In this document: piece after piece, positions 43,182 to 57,433 of the stretch
How positions within the stretch are numbered: the first letter of the stretch is position 1
Layout: every line of letters starts with the position of its first letter
From: Apiosordaria backusii
Lineage: Eukaryota; Ascomycota; Sordariomycetes; Sordariales; Lasiosphaeriaceae
Length of the DNA: 64,000 nt
Direction: 5' to 3'
Assembly (NCBI GenBank): GCA_030549205.1
Contig: JAUKTV010000006.1
Location: forward strand, 1,506,501 to 1,570,500
Notes under the pieces: model-generated
Told to the model about the DNA's origin: nothing
Seen by the model: the letters and a program-made list of their open reading frames with translations, nothing else
Database searches by the model: none
Translations under genes and position numbers: made by a program

Positions 43182-46100
43182 TTTGGTGGTGGGTTGTTTA
43201 CAAAGTTGATAACGAGTGTATGAACGAAGAACGAATGTGTGTTGCTTTTTTAAAAACAACGTAAAAGGTAACGACTGGAAGGTGGTGAACCGTGAGAATG
43301 AAGTTGGATGAGGATGAAAGAAGGACAAAATTTAAACCGCTGAAAGATGGAAGTTTTGTTTTCCAAATAGTCATGCCGGTAGCAACTGGAAACCGGCAGG
43401 CCGGCAATGCGTCAGAACTCCACTGATCACCACAAGACACGAGAGAGGCAAAACCCCACTGTGGGCATTACACGATGGTGGTGCTTCAGGTTCGGGTACG
43501 AGGGTGTATCGCGCCGGCATCACGCCGGGCGCGCCGCCTGGTTGGGACATTGACACCTACCTACAATTTTGCCTCGTCAGGGCGAAAATCACCAAGCACA
43601 ATCACTGCCATTGCTGAAATCACGCGTCGTGACAAAAACAGTAGTTCAGGAATATCTTCAGCTGTTCCATCTGTTTTGCAGCATGCTGAAAATTCGCGAG
43701 TCAGTGGCCTATCCGCGACACCCGATGATAGCCCCCCAGGAAGACGGGATGCCTGTCGTTGCGCTTTATTTAAGAAGAGATTCCACTTTCGGTGCAGCGA
43801 TCCACCGAGAAGCTCGTGTTGAGTGTCTGAAAGAAAAGTGGTGCCATCTTCAAACAAAAGCCTGTGATTTTGCTGGAAGATGTGACTGCAAATGACTGCC
43901 TGCATTATCTTCAGTCAGCACGAGAGTCCCTGATATGATTGGCAAAGCGGCTGATGGATTTTTGATGTTTGTGATATCCGTACGATGGCAGCCTTCGCTC
44001 CCGTATGACAGTCGGGGCAGGCCTACGGGCAAGAGGCAAAGACAAGCTCGAATATGCTAGGCTTGGGCATAGAACGGAATGTCAATGCTGTGTGACATCA
44101 TCTCCATATGACAGCCAGCCAAACTGCATATCATATTTGACAAGTCCAGGCCGCAACTGATAGAGACATGTCTCGGGTAGGTTCGCAATCGGCATAGCAT
44201 ACGTTGTGATACTCTCTGACGCTTGTCAGATTATCAGTTAGCGTATCTCGTAGTGTAGCGATCTCCATCGACGTCAACAAAGAGAAGGTCAACATCGCCA
44301 AACCAGGTGGGTGGTGCAAAACAAAACCAAGCCGGATAAAAAAAGTGATGGATCTGCGAGGTGATCTTTCCGGATGCCGGCACCGGGGAGCCGTCAGCCC
44401 TATCATGGCTGTCTCGGCCAGACAGACCCGCAGTCAGTCAGTGCTCGGAGAGCAGTTCCGGACTGATGTTGCCTCGGGCCTCCGTTTTCCGCTCCCACGT
44501 TCGGCAGTTCAGCTCCGAAGGAACCGAAGAATGGCCAAGAAAAGAGTCTCGACAAAGCCCTAATAAAGCTGACAATGCAATGTGTATAAAAAGTGTTTTT
44601 GGTGTATCAACGAAACATGGGTCTTGGCGCAGAGTCGTCCCAGGCTTGTCCAAAATCAAGGTCCTGTTGAAACCCCACGTTCAATCTTGGTTGTGCATCT
44701 CTGGCCCCTTCGTCTGCTGCAGCCCCGTTGCTCCGTCGTTTGACGTGAGAAAAAAAGAACGGGAAGAAGAACCATATGTACTTGTTGATATGATATAATG
44801 TGACATGCAGGTAATATCCGTACACTCCAACCCTGGTATTTTTGTTAGCTCGGTACACAGTGGGTCTGGTGTGGGGGGGTCTGGGGGGCACCATAAAGCA
44901 TTGTAAGGTTGAATTGCCAAGGTCAAAAAATGAACAGGTACTTCAATTATTTAAACCGAAAGAAGAATAGGGAGCTCAAAGTGCTGGGCAAGGGCCATGA
45001 CTTATCCCCACCAGGGCAGAATTCTGGCTAGTCTATTGGATGGAAAAAAGCGGGACCTGCTAGAACCCTATAGATCTATTGGTCAGAAAAAGTGGGGAGG
45101 TTCCGAGCTAACAAAAATACCAGGGTTGGAGTGTAGGTTTTCTCAGCTGCTGTCTGTGATGAATGAATGACGCTCCAGGTTGGTAAGAGGAACTTGGAAG
45201 GGTTCCCGTCTAGCTTCTCGCATCTCGGGTGGAATTGACCCTTGCACCCTGGCCTAGCTGTGAATGCTAGTCCCAAAGAGGACGGGTTAGGTCCCAACCG
45301 CAATGTGCTCGGACCCTGTGGGGCGCAGCAATGCAATGTGTGATTGTTGATTGGGTGAAGTCGAAGGACCTCGTGTAACCTGCCAAACCGGCGTCGACAG
45401 CTGCCAGGCGCGCCAACACTTGCCAAGGGACGGCCATGCCAGGAACCATCGCTGCTCTGCTCCTGTCAACACCACATTCCGCTGAGCCCTGGGGTTGCAG
45501 ACACTCGCCCATGTCGCCCTGCCCGAGCCATGCCTCTTTCGCCGCCCTCCCGTCTGGCGGGGGTTGCAGTTGCAGCAGAGCCTGCAATGGAAGGACAGCA
45601 AGACGAATCGAATCGCAGGGGGATGGACCAGGAGCCGGCATTTGCTCTCGCTCTCTCCACTTGACTTTTTCCCTTCTTCTGTTCATGTTCTTGTTTTTAA
45701 ATCACAAGTCACCCGATAGTAGCTCGATAAACACGCTCGGACAGTGGTTCGAGTGACAAATATCCAGAGGAGGTGTGCCGCAGGAACCCGCCAACAACAA
45801 GCCAACCTACGTCCATCAAATCAACATCGCCGGTCCGGCAAGTTCACCAGCAGAAAACAGGGACTCCCAGCCTGTGGTGGTAGTCCAGGTGGTGGAAATT
45901 AGGATCCAGGCTCTGGGGCAGAGCGGGGGGTTCCCATTTCGCCATTCCGGCCCCCGGGAGGCGTGTAGCGAGGGGGGGACCACCACAGCCAGCCAGGGCT
46001 CACTTCCGGTGACTGGGCCTGTCAACCTTCTAGAACCGATTGGGGAAAGCTACGTCCCCGCGAAAAGCGCACCAGTTCTGGCCTCTGGGACCACTGGAAC

Positions 46101-46478
46101 CTTAAGCTGAGGGTCTTAAAACTGCGGCCACTCCCGAAAGCCTCATCGTCACCCACCTTCCCGTCGCTGTCGTCGTCAATACATAGCACAGAGTATATAC
46201 AGCAACATAATAGCACACTAATCTGCCCGACCCCGACCGACGGCAAACACCGTGACGAACACCAGGGATCCCCGACGACACTGCTGAGTGTGGATGGCCG
46301 AGATTGACAATCATTCGCAGTTGATCTCTTCCGGGATCCGGAGTCGAGACCACAATCGCGAACCCGGACGAATCTAGAAATCTACGACTCGCCAACTCAA
46401 ACGTCAAGTGGAGAAGGAGGTTGACTTACGAATTGTGCCTGGACGGATCACCGGCCGAGAGAGAGGCCTGGAAAGAGG
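43182..46478. other. Gene-poor stretch between the GPI and ankyrin genes
   Basis: 3.3 kb with only short open frames. It includes the GPI-gene leader and, on the right, the ankyrin gene promoter. Near 44815-44830 and 45115-45135 an approximately inverted copy of the phrase tacactccaaccctggtatttttgt occurs, about 280 nt apart, suggesting a hairpin or small element. No gene or RNA was recognised. Confidence 0.5.
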
Positions 46479-48941
46479 ATGGCAGACGTCAAGATGGCTA
46501 CCAGCAGTAACGGCAGCAGCGGGAAGCCACCCATTCGTCGAGGACGTCGCGAAAAGCCATGGCCAGTCGAGAAGCAAAAGAAACTGTTACGCCTATATGT
46601 CTGCACGCAAAGCGAGAAGCTCCCACTCGTCCGCATCCTTGAGCGCCTCAAAGATGGCACGTTTGATCCCAGGTGCGCACTTCCCACCACGGCCTGCATC
46701 ACAGTCCAAGTGAGTGTGGCTAACAAGACATGATTGTGTCATAGGCAGCGCAACACCCACAAGCATCTCAAGAACCTGCTACCAGATCGCCGAATCGATG
46801 ATTGGAGGCCCAGAGACATGACGACTATGCTCGTCAGAGTGCGGTTTCTTAGGTCGGTACGGGAGGAACGGCGGATGAGGAACAGGAGGGCGCGGCAACG
46901 GCTAGAGGCAGCGCGATCACGCAGCTATCCCGATCCCATGAGTACGTCGGTGCTTTCGGAAGCGCATCCTGGCTTTTACGTCGACACTTCAGATACCAGC
47001 GTCACCATCAAACAGTCCGACTCGCCCGACTCGTCGCCGCTAGCAATTGGCAGCGCCAGCTCAGCCGACTCACCAGACACCTCCGACACTTGTATGCGAG
47101 ACAAGTCACCGTCCCGCGCGTCGTCCCTCACGCCCTCGGCCAAACGAAGATCATGGGCTTCAGTCCTCTCGAGCATCTCGTCGGGAATTTCGAGTCTGGC
47201 CCGCTCCTCCTCTTCGGCGTCTTCGAGGCGCATGAACTTGAACAATACCGGAGCCAACACAGCCCTGAGCAAAATGACGCGAGAGGAGTTTCTGGCGTCA
47301 CTTCAGGACAAGCCCCGCAAGCCGTTCAAAGGAGCAAAGGCCACGAACGGCCTCTTCAAGCCGAAATATTCTACCGTGAATCCCACCACAGAAGAGCTCA
47401 ACAAGGCGCTGGTCGACATGTGCTGCTCCAATTACTATAATGGCCATGACAGGACGGGTGCCGGATGTGTCCATGAACGCTTATCGAGGGCCATTGACGC
47501 GCAAGCAACGGAAGACTCGGCCTTCACCAACTTTTCCGTCTCGGACGACGAGGCCAACATGGTGGACAAGTATGGTAACTCGCTGCTGCATGTGGCGGCG
47601 CGGTGGGGTGCTCGTGTTTCGCTTTTGTTACTGATCATTAGGCACACGGATGACCTCCAAATGGTGAACCAACGAGGCGAGACCTTTCTGCATGTCTACG
47701 ATCCACCAAGTCAACCCAAGCTTAGACCCGTCTCCTTCCTGAACCTCGTGCGTGTTTTGCGGTCCAGGGGCTTCGACTTCTGTCTCCGAGACGGCGAGAA
47801 GCACACGTTTCTGCATCATATTGTCGCCAAGAAGGAGTTTCCAATCGAGACATTATACTACGTTTTTCGCGAAGTCGGACATGGAGCAGCTCGTTTTCTG
47901 GTCGCCAGCAAGGCGGCAGATGGTGAACGGTTATGGCACAGCGTGAGGCGAAATTTGGAAAGGACGGCCCCTAAACTACACCGCATCTTTGGCGACGAGG
48001 TCGAGTTTATCCGCCGCTACCTCCCCGAATTCTCCGATTCGAAAGCACCATCGACTGGCGATACCTCGACTTGCGGATCCGATAGTCTCTACTCCCTCCC
48101 ACACCACCACCAAGAAGTGATGGCTATGAACGACCCCAACGATAGTTCAGCCCAACACGTCCGTCGATCACCAATCATGAAGCTTTTACGTCGGGCCGCT
48201 GCGGGGAGAACTGGTTTTTCCGACACGGACCTGACAAAGAAACTCGAGTCTATCTTTGAAACCGCCTCCAAGGCCCCGGATTTCGAATTACACAGCTACC
48301 TTGCGAAACGAGATACAGAGGGCAACACGGCGCTTCACTACGCGTCTGAGTTCGGTATCGTTACGGCGGTTCAGTTTCTGTGCGGAAAGGGCGCCAATGT
48401 CAACGTGTTTAACAACTGTGGCAACACCCCTCTCCAGCTGGTCAAATATGCCATCCAACGGACAGACGTTCGGTCAGATATTCACATGGAAGCGCGATAT
48501 CTCCGGTGCGCCGTATTACTATTGGAGCAAGGTGCTTTCGACCAGAGCAAGCTCGTCAGCGAACGGAGTAACATATTCCCCTTTGCCAATGTTTTCGACG
48601 GTAGCGAAAGGTCGATCCAGAATTTGGTTAAGCAAGGAGTGGCGAATCAGTGCAAGGGGTTGCATCTGTTGACAAGCAGTGTCAAGCATCACGGGCTTTA
48701 TTATGGCTTGGAGGGACACGATCACGCACATTGTCATGGTCATGGAGGCGGAGGAACATCGTTTGGATGGGCAGATCATGGTGGGCTCTTGGATGGCTTC
48801 ATGGGAAGGAGGTCAGGGTCAGGAAGGGGCAGGAAACGGGCTCCAAGCCCACTGGGAGCAGGGGGTGGGCCAGTGGGAGGAGGGGCAGGCCCAGAGGGGA
48901 TGAACATGACTTTTCAGACGTCCGTTCTGGCTAGTTGTTGA
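46479..48941 (+). CDS. Ankyrin-repeat protein with Clr5-like N-terminal domain
   Basis: Exons 46479-46672 and 46745-48941 with a 72-nt intron (GTGCGC...CATAG), phase 2; 796 residues. The N-terminus (KPWPVEKQKKLLRLYVCTQS...RILERLKDGTFDPRQRNTHKHLKNLLP) resembles the fungal Clr5 domain. A basic linker and a Ser-rich disordered part follow. Two ankyrin-type repeats are evident: DKYGNSLLHVAARWGARVSLL (about residue 345) and DTEGNTALHYASEFGIVTAVQFL (about residue 595), each followed by a second partial repeat. The end is His/Gly-rich (GHDHAHCHGHGGGG), possibly metal-binding. Clr5-ankyrin proteins are common in Sordariomycetes but their role is unknown. Met 1 is chosen; Met 6 is also possible. Confidence 0.87.
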
Positions 48942-51900
48942 GCCCTTTGTGGGCCATTTTCTTTTGTCGATGATTTGGTTATACCTTGGTTTTGCGTCTT
49001 GTTTTGGGCTGTCCTTTTTTCAGCGGTGGGGGACTACTGCTCTCGGAGGGAGATCGTTCTCCTGTCCACGTCTGTGTCATGACTGACAACCTTTTCTTTT
49101 CACGTCCTGAATTTTACGTCGGTGGTTATCTATGAACAGGGCTACTACACGAAGGCCGGAGGAGACGTGTGTATAATATTGATCCATTTGCGGCAAAAGG
49201 CAAGCGGCGGTGTTGGGCAAAATATCTTGGGTTTACTCTTTCTCATATTCCCCTTTTCTCTATTTGGCTTTCTGTTTGCTTTTGTTTATTGGTTGCAAGC
49301 ACTTCTGGTGGGAGGATAGGGGGGGCAACGGCATCCACCATTTCTCTGTTGAGATGGGCTTTGATGTCTGGAAAGAAGTTGGAGGTGTAAAGGCCATGCC
49401 TGAGAAAGCGCGAGTTTACTTTGTGCTGCTCTGCTCGGCCGAAATAAAATGTTTTATCATTCTGAGATTGTGTTGAACCCTGATGTGGATAGGTATGATG
49501 CGGTTGTGTGTCGAAACATGCAGACATTGGCTGAAACGTCTTGATTACCCCGAGAGCAAACACACTCATCAGCTCTCCTCGCCTATTCTTGGCTTTCTTG
49601 ACTTCGGGGTCTTTTTTAGGGTCGGAGTTTTAACATACCGAGCCGTCAACCGAATAGGAGGCTCGCTTCTTGGGTGTGAGGGTAGCCCGTCTTATTACAA
49701 GACGATCTTTTTCCTCATTCTGCTTTTATGTGACAACCGTCCATGTCGGGCTGGGACAAAACACTCAAGACTGTTACAGTAGATACCTATTCCGGTCACT
49801 CTTGACACTGGCAAATACAGCACAGGAACTTTTGAGTATCTCTCAGCTTTCTTCTTCTTCTTTGGTCCACAATACTGTCCCCGTCCCGTGTGATGTGATG
49901 TCTCTCTTGGCCGTGTTTCCAAGGGATCAGGCGAAACGGAATCATTCCCGGTGGTCAGTCTCTTTCGTACCAAGACACCCCCAGTGCTGCCTTTTGTTTC
50001 TTTGTGTGCCAGGGTTGGCACTTGACAGGCGGGAGACGGGACTAAGCCTAAATCTGCAATGCTTGCGAGTGGGCACCGTTTGTTGATCTTAAACGTGGTA
50101 GGCAGGTTGAATCAGGCAAGCGTGCGTGAAACATGCTGGATGAACCAGTAGAAATAAATTAGCTTGGTTTGAAATAAAGTGATGAACCAAACTGGTGGGA
50201 TTTTGCAAGAATCGGCGGAATAGTTCCCGTTTTCAGCACCCTTGGGAGGATTCTTAGGGATTCGGAGGTGGAGATGGTCCGAAACGTTGGGTTTTAGCGT
50301 TGTTGTTTTAGGGGCTCGAAGGATCAGGGGTTTTCAGATGCGTTTATCACACCAACAAAATGTTGGGTTCCATGCCGTTGCGGTCAAACGAAAGGACTAT
50401 GCAGTATGCAATTGGGTTTGACGAATCAAGTGAGGTCTATCTCACTAAGTGAAAACAGGTGGACAGCAGCGACGGCGCTGCCGAAATGACCGATCCCGGA
50501 TCGAAAAGACATTGGCGGTTGCGTGCTGTGCCTCCCGCCCGGCGAGGTCCGGGGAAGCAAAGTTGTGCCCTGGCCGTGCCGCTTGGACACTGCGCCATTG
50601 TCAACTTGCATTTCCAGAAGATTTCTCTTGCGGTGTATTCCGGTTTCGGTGTCGTTTTGAAGCGAACTTTTTCTCCATTATGGCAGAGATGTCTGTGCCC
50701 TTGACATGGCTAAGTGGCATCGAGTCTGGGGGTGGGCATATGGCATGTGACTCTGAGGCGTTGGTTCTCTTGGGGCGACTCCAGACGTGACGGTCAAAAC
50801 TCTCAGCGTGTAGTCAGGTCGGGCTTGGTTGATGAAGCCTGCCCTGAGTCAACAAACAGAATGCCTTGTGTGCCTCCTCCCAGTGCCATAGGGCTCAACA
50901 TAATTAATGCAACGACGCTGCAACAGCCTCTCAGCCAATGGCCAGCGTCTCTGTTGAGCTTTGATCAACTATCAACATCAACCCTAAGATCTCCAGAACT
51001 CTCTTAGCTGCAAGACAGCATGATACCAAGTTTCAAAGAACAATCGCTGAACAGTAGGGTCACTACCCCTAGTCAGGATGCACAGGTACAAGGTCGACGA
51101 TCAGATATCATGATGATTGCAGCCTTTTAAGCATTGCACCACATCTTGGAAGGTCTAGATTCTTCTGATATGTGAGGCGTCGGTGTGATGAAAAGATATA
51201 AAAGTCAAGATTAGGTTCTCTGATGGGTGGAGCATATTTCACATACCGTATCTTAACTTGGAAAGGGAGAAGAATGCAAAAAGGGCAGTCTTACCTAATG
51301 AGTAATGTGATTCGAACACTGCCTGCCATGTTTGTCAAATTGTGCTGCTTTAAAGTCTTGGGTCCCTCAAGGATAAGCCATCTTCTAGTGATCATATTGT
51401 TCGATGCTCCTCTTTTGGCTCTCTCTCACAAATTTTTTCGCCCTTGGCTTGATCTGCTTCAGTGCCAAACTGTGGATATTAATTGGTACCTACTGCATGT
51501 CAATGCCAACGTATAATAACCATCTGACCTACCCCTTACAGATTATTGGACAGGCCTATCAAACCATTCTTAAAGCCAATTGACTACCTACGTAGGTATG
51601 TTTGAAGGCCTGCCAACCATCTCCAGACGCCTATTGTAGGGCATAGGTCACGGGAAAGGACGACACAACAGTGATGAATGAATCTATCAAAACAAAGACT
51701 ACAAAGTAAAACCAACAGAATATGAAGCCCAGAACTGTGGGCTCTGGAGCAACCTGCTAGGGCTGTCTCTCCCATGAGAGATGGGCCATGGGTACAGCCC
51801 TCACACCTATTAGGTAACCATCTTTAAGGCATAGGTATTTAACATCTTCAAATGCGTAGTTTACGTGGTTGTCGTGGGTGCGGGAGCTCGTTAACTTGCA

Positions 51901-54900
51901 GTACCAGTTGGAATGGTGCTGTAGGGTTACTCACAGGGCCTCATTCAAGCTACCCCCTCACTCCCGCGGCCTTCAGTGTCCCTATTGGGATCTTATCTCA
52001 TGATACTGTCGAAATATCAACTGTGATCTCTGCACCATCTTTGCTGGCGTGGCCTCCTTCACCGGTCGCTATCAGCGTAGATGGCAACTACAATTTTCCC
52101 ACCCATCCAAAAGGACGGGAGACACATGAACATGCAGCCAATATCACGCCTACTACACCATAACGGCCTCACCGACTCTGCTAAGCAGACGTAGAGCGTG
52201 ATCATGCATAATTGTGCCAAAGTGTGGAAGGCAAACGAGGTATACAGGGTCATGAAGGCTGTGATAACGACGGCAGCCGCAGCAACTTTGACGACCCCTG
52301 AGACTCTGCGGACAACTCCCGGTTTGGCATCCCGGTTTGGCGGAGACGGGAAGGGTTCATGTTAGGTACATGTACCTGAATGAATGTGGGAACTTCCATG
52401 CCAAGTTTGGGCACGGGTCCTGGCACCACCAAACAAGATGAAGCCAAACAGGGAGGCCGGATAAGAGCCTGGTCCAATTCCGAGGTCTGGTTCCGATGTC
52501 AGCCAACAATGAAACTCGGCAATGTTTACAGAGGGTATAGTTGGTGCTGTTATCGATGACTTCGCAATACTTCCGTTGAAGGGCGTGCTCGGGTTTAGTC
52601 TAGACAAACAGAAAATCAACATAGCTAAGGGCGATGGCTTGAATGAGAGGAGGGTAAGAAGAAGGAAGAGGCTCGAAGTTGTCCTCAACTTTCAAGATCA
52701 TCTTTTTGTAGTCATCGCCAAGGAGTGAGCTCTCTGACATCCGACGGGTACGGTACTTCGAGTCTGAAATGGGGAGCCATCAACCAAGCAATGAGGTTGT
52801 GAACAGTGTGATACGGCCGGTGCCTGCCATGGAAGGCTGTGACTGAGGTATACGAAAAGACTACCTATTCTGAACAGTTCCGGGTGTTATCGGCAACACC
52901 AAGCCAGCACCAGATCGAGATGGAGGGTGACACTGCGCCAACACAGGAAAATATCATGTCGGGGCGGTTAGAGCGACCAAGGTGGTGGTGACTATTACTA
53001 CGAAACGCGAAAGTGTGGCCACCCGTTGGTGTCAGTACCTGTTTACCCAGGATATCAATATGCCGATGCAGGAAGAGCTGGCACCAAGTATTCACTGCAA
53101 GAACTTGTGGAGAGTCACAATGACGTTGAACTGGAAGCAGATTACCTGACGCCAGAGTTGCCAGTACAAGGTACCTAGTATGAGGAATTGTTGTGACGTT
53201 ATGGAGATCCCAGTAAAAGGGTATCATTGAAAGAAGCCCACATATGGACTGAAGCAATAACATCGCAGACCATCCCTTCATGGTCCATGGCTCCATACCA
53301 CCTTTCCCCGTTGTCCACTACTCCCGAGGTTCATGGTGACAAGGCTTTTGCTCCCACAGCATACTAGTTGGGTACATGTAGGTACATATCAGAAGGCGTC
53401 GTACATTAACTTTGCCTAACATCTGCCATCTAGCAAGTGGTAGATTCGCTGGCTGGGTTGATCCAGGCCTCTACAATGATGAGCAGACGGATACCAGAGT
53501 TGATGCCGTACTCGTTGGCGTAGATGATGGCAATCCCAACCCAGATTCCTATTGCTGGTTATAGCTAATAATGGGGCATAATATTGATAATGGGAGAATT
53601 TGGCGCTGAACTCCAGGATCAGGGTTCATGCCATTAGAATAACATTGGGAATGCGGAAGATCCTTTTGCGTCGATAGATATAGACATTCTTATCCCTCTC
53701 AGATACCTCATCGATACTACCCTTGGCCTCTTTAACCTCATATAAGGCTCATCCAAGACTTGTGAAGTCCTCGCTTACATCTCAGAAGGCCCTGTCTAAC
53801 ATAGTGAGAGGCATGTTTTACAAGGTTAAGGTACTATGCCCTGACCTTCTCATCTGCAGTGCCTCAGGTACCATGGTTGTTTTCGGTCCAAAATATGCCG
53901 AGCTGGATGGCTGGCGGGAAGTCACAAAAGTGAGAGCCGATTACGGATGGCAAAGTCTGTCATTAAGCTCGGTACCGCCTGTGCTATTCGCTGTCGTTCT
54001 TCGTTCGATATATCCCTAACACGTTGAAGGCCAATGTGCTGATTTTACTCCCTACCCGGTACTAAGGCTATCTCTTTAGTTAGACAAGTAGGTATTGCGG
54101 GAACATGCAGGCATGGCGTTAAGACTGATGTATGTGCACTCATCTGCTCAGGGGACATCCTTGGCTCTGTGGTGTTGCAATTGGTTTGGTACAACGGTGA
54201 CTGGTCACCGGTCACCGGTCGAGCCGCAATGAATCGGCATTTCTTGCTGTTTTGAGACAACAAGGGAAATTCTTGCCAGTGTCTTCACCTGAAGACTAAT
54301 CCGGTAACAGAGGTGAAGTGTATGGTGAAGAGCACAGAAGCGTTGTGTCATGGTGGCGTCATTCACACGGCGCACTTCAGAGCCTGTCCCAGCCAAAGGA
54401 ATGAATGAGACATCTCCCAGGTGGTTGGTAGCGAGGACTGTCAGTGCGAATGTGCGTGCATATGCCGATTCGATCCAACGACACGTGTGCGTCCAGGTGC
54501 CACTGTGCTTGTGCAATGTGATGGGCTGCAGGGAGAGTTGGCTCAGTGTTCTGGTTTCAGGGGTCCAGGGTCGAGGAGCCCCAATGCGGGACTGTCTTGG
54601 TGTATCACCAACAACATCTCAGCATCATGTTCCCCACGCCTAAGCCATGGCAGATCTCGGATTAGGCCTCGCTGTTACTTCTGGAAAAGTTATCGTGTCT
54701 GACTCTAGTCCCAGCCAGTTGTGACGAAATGGCCTGACGAATTCGGAAGACGTCAGCACGGAGTTTCCTAACTGAGCTTCCCGGCATGAGCCCTTATCCA
54801 AATGGGCAACTGAGTCTGGGTTAGGTGGGTAGCACACCAAGTCGGCTGCCTTTTCTTTCGCCCAACCCAAAACCAACCAGAGTCCGGTACGTCTTGTGGG

Positions 54901-57433
54901 GCCCTGGAGGTGTGACGAGCACTGGCTCACTGCAGTTTGACGTTGGCAGGTGAGATGGAGAAGGAGTGTGGATGGAAGGACCCGCTCACGGATCCGACTG
55001 CTCGGGCACAGAATGTGACGAGAAACTGCCGCGCCGTGTGAGATAAGGAGGGGGTGGCCAAGAAATGCCGACGGAAAATGCAGACTTGAGGCACTGCATG
55101 CTCCCAACCAATCTTGGAGCTTGGAGCTAGGAACCCGAATAGCGGCGCTTTTCGGGTGTTTCGGGGGCTGATAGTGATTGTGTGCCCAACCCACATGCCC
55201 GCCAGTGCACGTGAGAACACAGCATCTCGTTGGCCGTTGACTTTCAACGACATCAACAAGATATGACCTCTGAGAGTTCGCCTTTTCTTTTCTTTTCCAT
55301 GAAACGAATATCAAGCTGGATGAGCATCTATAAACGGCTGTAATTCTTGTTTAGTGATCTAGGCAGGGGTGATGAGGGTATGCCATGTGTGGGGGCTAGG
55401 CTACCTAGATTGGTACTTCAACCTAAGGTAGGTGGCGTAAATGCATCTTCAAGATGCCTCTTTGAGCGATCTTGGAAGAGAGTCAACTGACATTTTTCGG
55501 CTAATCGGCTAGATACGCGCGGCTCTTTTGGGGACAGACGCGAGGCGATACGTCAGAGTTCACACAATGCCATTACTGGGCGCCAGCCACTTACACGAAG
55601 TATCCAATGTACCTAGTCAGGGGTACTTTGGCGAAGACATCATCGATCGGGTGATGGCCAAAAGGAATGAGGCACGTTCAATACTAGCCCGGCCCTTCTT
55701 CGTGAACCTGCAGGTGTGTGTCTGTGTGCTCAGCCTGAGCCTTCCACTTGTGATGGAACTGGACCTCTACACTTAGATCTATCTATCAAACACAACTTAA
55801 CAAGCAAATTTCAGATCACTTGAAGCTAGCTGAAATCCCGAGGAGTGACTTTTCTTGACGTATGGACACAGCTTATGGCCGAAGAACTGACAGCTAATCA
55901 GGCGCACATCACATACCTTACCTAAAGTCAAAGTAAGCTCAGTTAAGCTATAACTCCGCCGATATCGGCGCTATTCGGGTAGAAGTGTCTGTCATAAAAA
56001 GGAAACGACGCGTGAGAACTAACAAGAATTCCGCCAAAACGGTTTACTTTCGGCAACATCTAATGTAAGCATTTGGAAAAGCGCCACGCCTAGGCAGTCA
56101 GCTGCGATATCAGTTTAGGTATCATGTACCTTGATAACTGCCCAGACGGTATTCCTTCCGTGTTCTGGATGTCTCCCCTATTAGGAAAAGTGGTCTCATA
56201 GACGCAGGCCAAGGAGGTCATGGCAGCTGAAGTTGGGTGCCAGCAGCTAGGCTTTTGGAGCACGTCATTGGTAACATCCAGGGGCTAGAAGATTAGCACT
56301 GCTCTTTCTTGTTATTTTCGAACACAAACCGGGAATAACATATCAAAGCAGGAAGGTGGATTCAATGGGAGCCAGACTACGTGCCAACAGCGTCTCAACA
56401 GCTTACTGCTGACCCCTGACTAGGTAACATGGCGTTAGTAGCCATGTGTTGTTTGTCTTAACAAGTCCCAGATAAGAATATCTGACTCTGGGCTTTGGTA
56501 TGTTTTACCAGGGATAGGGTGGGCTTTTTGAGACACTGGCGGATGTGATGGTCATTGCTGTTGGTGGACATTCCGATCGTATTCGTTAGCTGCCCTCCTT
56601 TTGGGGTGTCGGGGTAAGCAAGCTAACTAGAAACTGCAAGACCAGCAGAGCTAATGCCAATCACAACAGAGGCTCTGCTTTGTCAAGGGGAACCTGTTCA
56701 TTTTATGGGCTGGGATCGGGTTGATGTGAACCAAGCCGTCGGGTCCAAGATATAGCCTCATACCCCCCTCCCCCTCCATCTTCCCGTGTGCGACCACGAC
56801 CAAGATGTCCGTGTGAAACTAGCTTGGCTCCATATGCACCCAGCTGCAATCCTGCACACCTCGACTCGGTTTCCTGTCCGAAACTCCATATTGGTTTGGT
56901 TCTGTACAACCCACAATGGCACGCGATTCCCCTGCTAACCTAAGTACCCAACCGAGTGTTTCTTCTCAACTTTCCAGTCCCGCTTCTTCTTACGCCGCGT
57001 GCTCGCAGACCGTGAGAAATAATGCTCGTGATCTTTGTTGGGTGTGCACAAACCTAGTTCGGTGAGTTTTAGTAAATGGATGAGTTTCACGATGACTTCC
57101 AGTGTGGTGTATATATCGTCTAGTTGAGAGCGTGCCCGGAAGCGGTATCAAATTGCGTCACTTAGCAGGCCCTCTTGCGGGAGCACTGCCAATCACACGT
57201 ATGACCTTAGCTAGGTACCTGAGCTTGTACCGTTCAAGTCTGTCCTTTCACGACCTTTCAGATATTTTGTCTTTAAAAGCTAGGCCCTCGCCGAATTAGG
57301 CACTTGTCTTCTCCTTCCACATTCATTCAGAACGTTTGTTCACCCTCGGAGACGAACATCGATTGCCAAGATATCCACACGCATTCACGCACCAAATGAT
57401 ACTATTGTCGATGACATCAACCCGTGGTACAAA
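48942..57433. other. 8.5-kb gene-poor region
   Basis: No intact gene. The left kilobase is the ankyrin gene 3' flank. From 50.0 to 57.4 kb, open frames are short and change frame. Decayed membrane-protein fragments occur at about 51.85-53.34 kb (-), listed separately. Palindromic words such as ctacctacgtaggta (about 51585-51600) and cctaaggtaggt (about 55420) recur. The right end holds the promoter of the MPGS gene. The region has the look of old, partly RIP-altered sequence, but no element could be delimited. Confidence 0.5.
51850..53340 (-). pseudogene. Possible decayed multi-pass membrane protein gene
   Basis: On the minus strand several hydrophobic pieces occur in order but in different frames: WSAMLLLQSICGLLSMIPF (about 53250), LTSEPDLGIGPGSYPASLFG (about 52470) and VITAFMTLYTSFAFHTLAQL (about 52220). 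The middle and last pieces resemble parts of a Sordariomycete membrane protein family with an SEPDIxGIGxR-like motif. Stops interrupt each frame, and no clean set of introns links them. A pseudogene is more likely than an active gene. Low confidence. Confidence 0.25.

Noticed and set aside
42519..43223. Gly/Ser-rich plus-strand open frame opposite the GPI protein
   Set aside because: A mirror of the Thr/Ala repeat of the GPI protein; no start context or domain.
54640..55314. 224-codon minus-strand open frame in the gene-poor region
   Set aside because: Composition is Ser/His/Arg-rich without hydrophobic periodicity or motif; no supporting splice sites or homology recognised.
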